The translations under genes were made by a program, and so were the position numbers. From a bacterium (GTDB taxonomy: Bacteria > DRYD01 > JALUEN01), in assembly GCA_027052755.1 (NCBI GenBank), contig JALUEN010000168.1:1-8263 (forward strand): a stretch of DNA of 8,263 bases, in the 5' to 3' direction. The notes below the pieces were generated by a model that was not told the origin of the DNA, made no database searches, and saw nothing but the letters and a program-made list of their open reading frames with translations. Positions 7,514-8,263 of the stretch are shown here, piece after piece; position 1 is the first letter of the stretch, and the number at the start of each line of letters is the position of its first letter.

Positions 7514-7566
7514 AGAGGATTTAAGTTTCATCTAGAGAAAAACTTTTTGGATATAGAGAGGATTTA
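7514..7566. repeat. 10-bp direct repeat AGAGGATTTA in the divergent promoter region
   Basis: Two exact copies, at 7514-7523 and 7557-7566, start 43 bp apart, close to four DNA helical turns. The second copy ends just before the leuS ribosome-binding site. It could be an operator pair read from one face of the helix, or a chance match in a purine-rich region. Confidence 0.3.
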
Positions 7567-7570
7567 GACA

Positions 7571-7577
7571 AGGAGGT
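7571..7577 (+). promoter_or_regulatory. Ribosome-binding site of leuS
   Basis: AGGAGGT, followed by 7 nt and then ATG at 7585. This is a near-perfect site and fixes the leuS start. Confidence 0.85.
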
Positions 7578-7584
7578 AAAAACC

Positions 7585-8263
7585 ATGGCTGAAGTCAGGA
7601 AGAGCAACGCTCAGGTTATAGAGGAGTATAACTACAGGGAGATAGAGAAAAAGTGGCAGAAGTACTGGGAGGAGAACGAGACCTTCAAAGCTATATTTGA
7701 TCCTACCAAACCGAAGTATTACGTCTTAGAGATGTTCCCATATCCCAGTGGGGACCTACACATGGGGCATGCCAGGAACTACACCCTAGGAGATACTATA
7801 GCCAGGTATTACTTCATGAAAGGGTATAACGTACTACATCCTTTTGGATGGGACGCCTTTGGACTTCCTGCTGAGAACGCTGCTATTAAACATGGGATAC
7901 ACCCCAAGACTTGGACTGAGAACAATATAGCTAACATGAAGAGACAGTTAAAGAGTCTAGGTCTAGCTTATGATTGGTCAAGGGAGGTTAAGACCTGCTC
8001 ACCAGAGTACTACAAGTGGAACCAGTGGATATTCCTAAAGATGTATGAGAAGGGACTAGCTTACAGGAAGGAATCCTTAGTTAACTGGTGTCCTAAGTGT
8101 AAGACAGTGCTAGCAAATGAGCAGGTGATAGGAGGTTACTGTTGGAGGTGTGGATCTAAGGTAACCAAGAAAAAGCTAAATCAGTGGTTCATTAAGTTAA
8201 CCGCTTACGCAGAGGATCTACTTAAAGACATAGATACCCTAGAGGGATGGCCAGAGAAGGTTA
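7585..8263 (+). CDS. leuS: Leucyl-tRNA synthetase, bacterial type, 5' part only
   Basis: Cytosolic class I aminoacyl-tRNA synthetase that charges tRNA-Leu with leucine using ATP. The 226 visible residues cover the N-terminal catalytic region: [14 protein letters not shown] at about 15-28, [21 protein letters not shown] at 50-70 with the HIGH signature as HMGH (59-62), [16 protein letters not shown] at 85-100, and a zinc-ribbon module with Cys169-Cys172 and Cys186-Cys189 around [33 protein letters not shown] at 198-213 is typical of bacterial LeuRS just before the editing domain. The full protein is usually 800-870 residues, so the editing domain, the KMSKS loop and the anticodon-binding domain lie beyond the right edge. 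A short extra N-terminus of about 14 residues precedes the conserved part. It is transcribed away from the mraY cluster. The ATG has a strong ribosome-binding site. Confidence 0.98.
   Translation, partial: MAEVRKSNAQVIEEYNYREIEKKWQKYWEENETFKAIFDPTKPKYYVLEMFPYPSGDLHMGHARNYTLGDTIARYYFMKGYNVLHPFGWDAFGLPAENAAIKHGIHPKTWTENNIANMKRQLKSLGLAYDWSREVKTCSPEYYKWNQWIFLKMYEKGLAYRKESLVNWCPKCKTVLANEQVIGGYCWRCGSKVTKKKLNQWFIKLTAYAEDLLKDIDTLEGWPEKV

Larger units (their letters stand above)
7438..7584. promoter_or_regulatory. Divergent intergenic region between mraY and leuS
   Basis: These 147 nt must hold the upstream signals of both leuS (plus) and the mraY cluster (minus). A weak candidate -10 for leuS is TATAGA at 7552-7557 (4 of 6 consensus bases), with no good -35 at standard spacing. 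On the minus strand I find only poor matches. A 10-bp direct repeat is listed separately. I see no tRNA, and no clear T-box specifier or antiterminator: the leader is too short for a typical T-box. Confidence 0.45.

Noticed and set aside
7538..7548. AAAAACTTTTT palindrome as a terminator
   Set aside because: The loop would be one base, the stem is only A-T pairs, and it lies upstream of leuS where no transcript should end.

Overview
The window comes from a bacterial chromosome. It carries peptidoglycan and undecaprenyl-lipid genes (mraY, uppS) and a bacterial-type leucyl-tRNA synthetase. GC looks moderate (low-to-mid 40s % by eye). Arginine is mostly AGG/AGA and ATA isoleucine codons are common, a bias often seen in thermophiles. 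Ribosome-binding sites are strong and consistent: a GGAGG-like core sits 8-10 nt before the preferred starts, and several starts are GTG or TTG. I cannot name the phylum. A deep-branching, probably thermophilic lineage is my inference. The exported alpha-2-macroglobulin-like protein would suit a cell with a periplasm.

Layout. Four genes lie on the minus strand and read right to left from about position 7437 to the left edge: mraY (translocase I of the lipid II pathway), a large secreted alpha-2-macroglobulin (A2M)-like protein, a protein with the dehydroquinate synthase fold that seems to have lost its catalytic residues, and uppS (undecaprenyl diphosphate synthase, cut by the left edge). Gaps are about 53, 33 and 12 nt and I see no convincing terminator between the genes, so one transcript is likely. 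On the plus strand, leuS starts at 7585, diverges from mraY and runs off the right edge. The 147-nt gap between mraY and leuS is the only sizeable non-coding stretch and must hold both upstream regions. It contains a 10-bp direct repeat.

How the genes fit. UppS makes the C55 lipid carrier and MraY loads phospho-MurNAc-pentapeptide onto it, so both ends of the minus-strand cluster serve lipid-linked cell-wall synthesis. Bacterial A2Ms are thought to trap foreign proteases in the periplasm and are often encoded beside the penicillin-binding protein PbpC. Here the A2M instead sits between lipid II genes. Its thioester motif (Cys-Phe-Glu-Gln) is intact. Its bait region holds a strongly basic stretch, and it also holds a segment resembling the C-terminal motif of type II secretion pseudopilin GspG. 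The features most worth following up are this bait-region architecture and the apparently dead dehydroquinate-synthase-like protein beside it.
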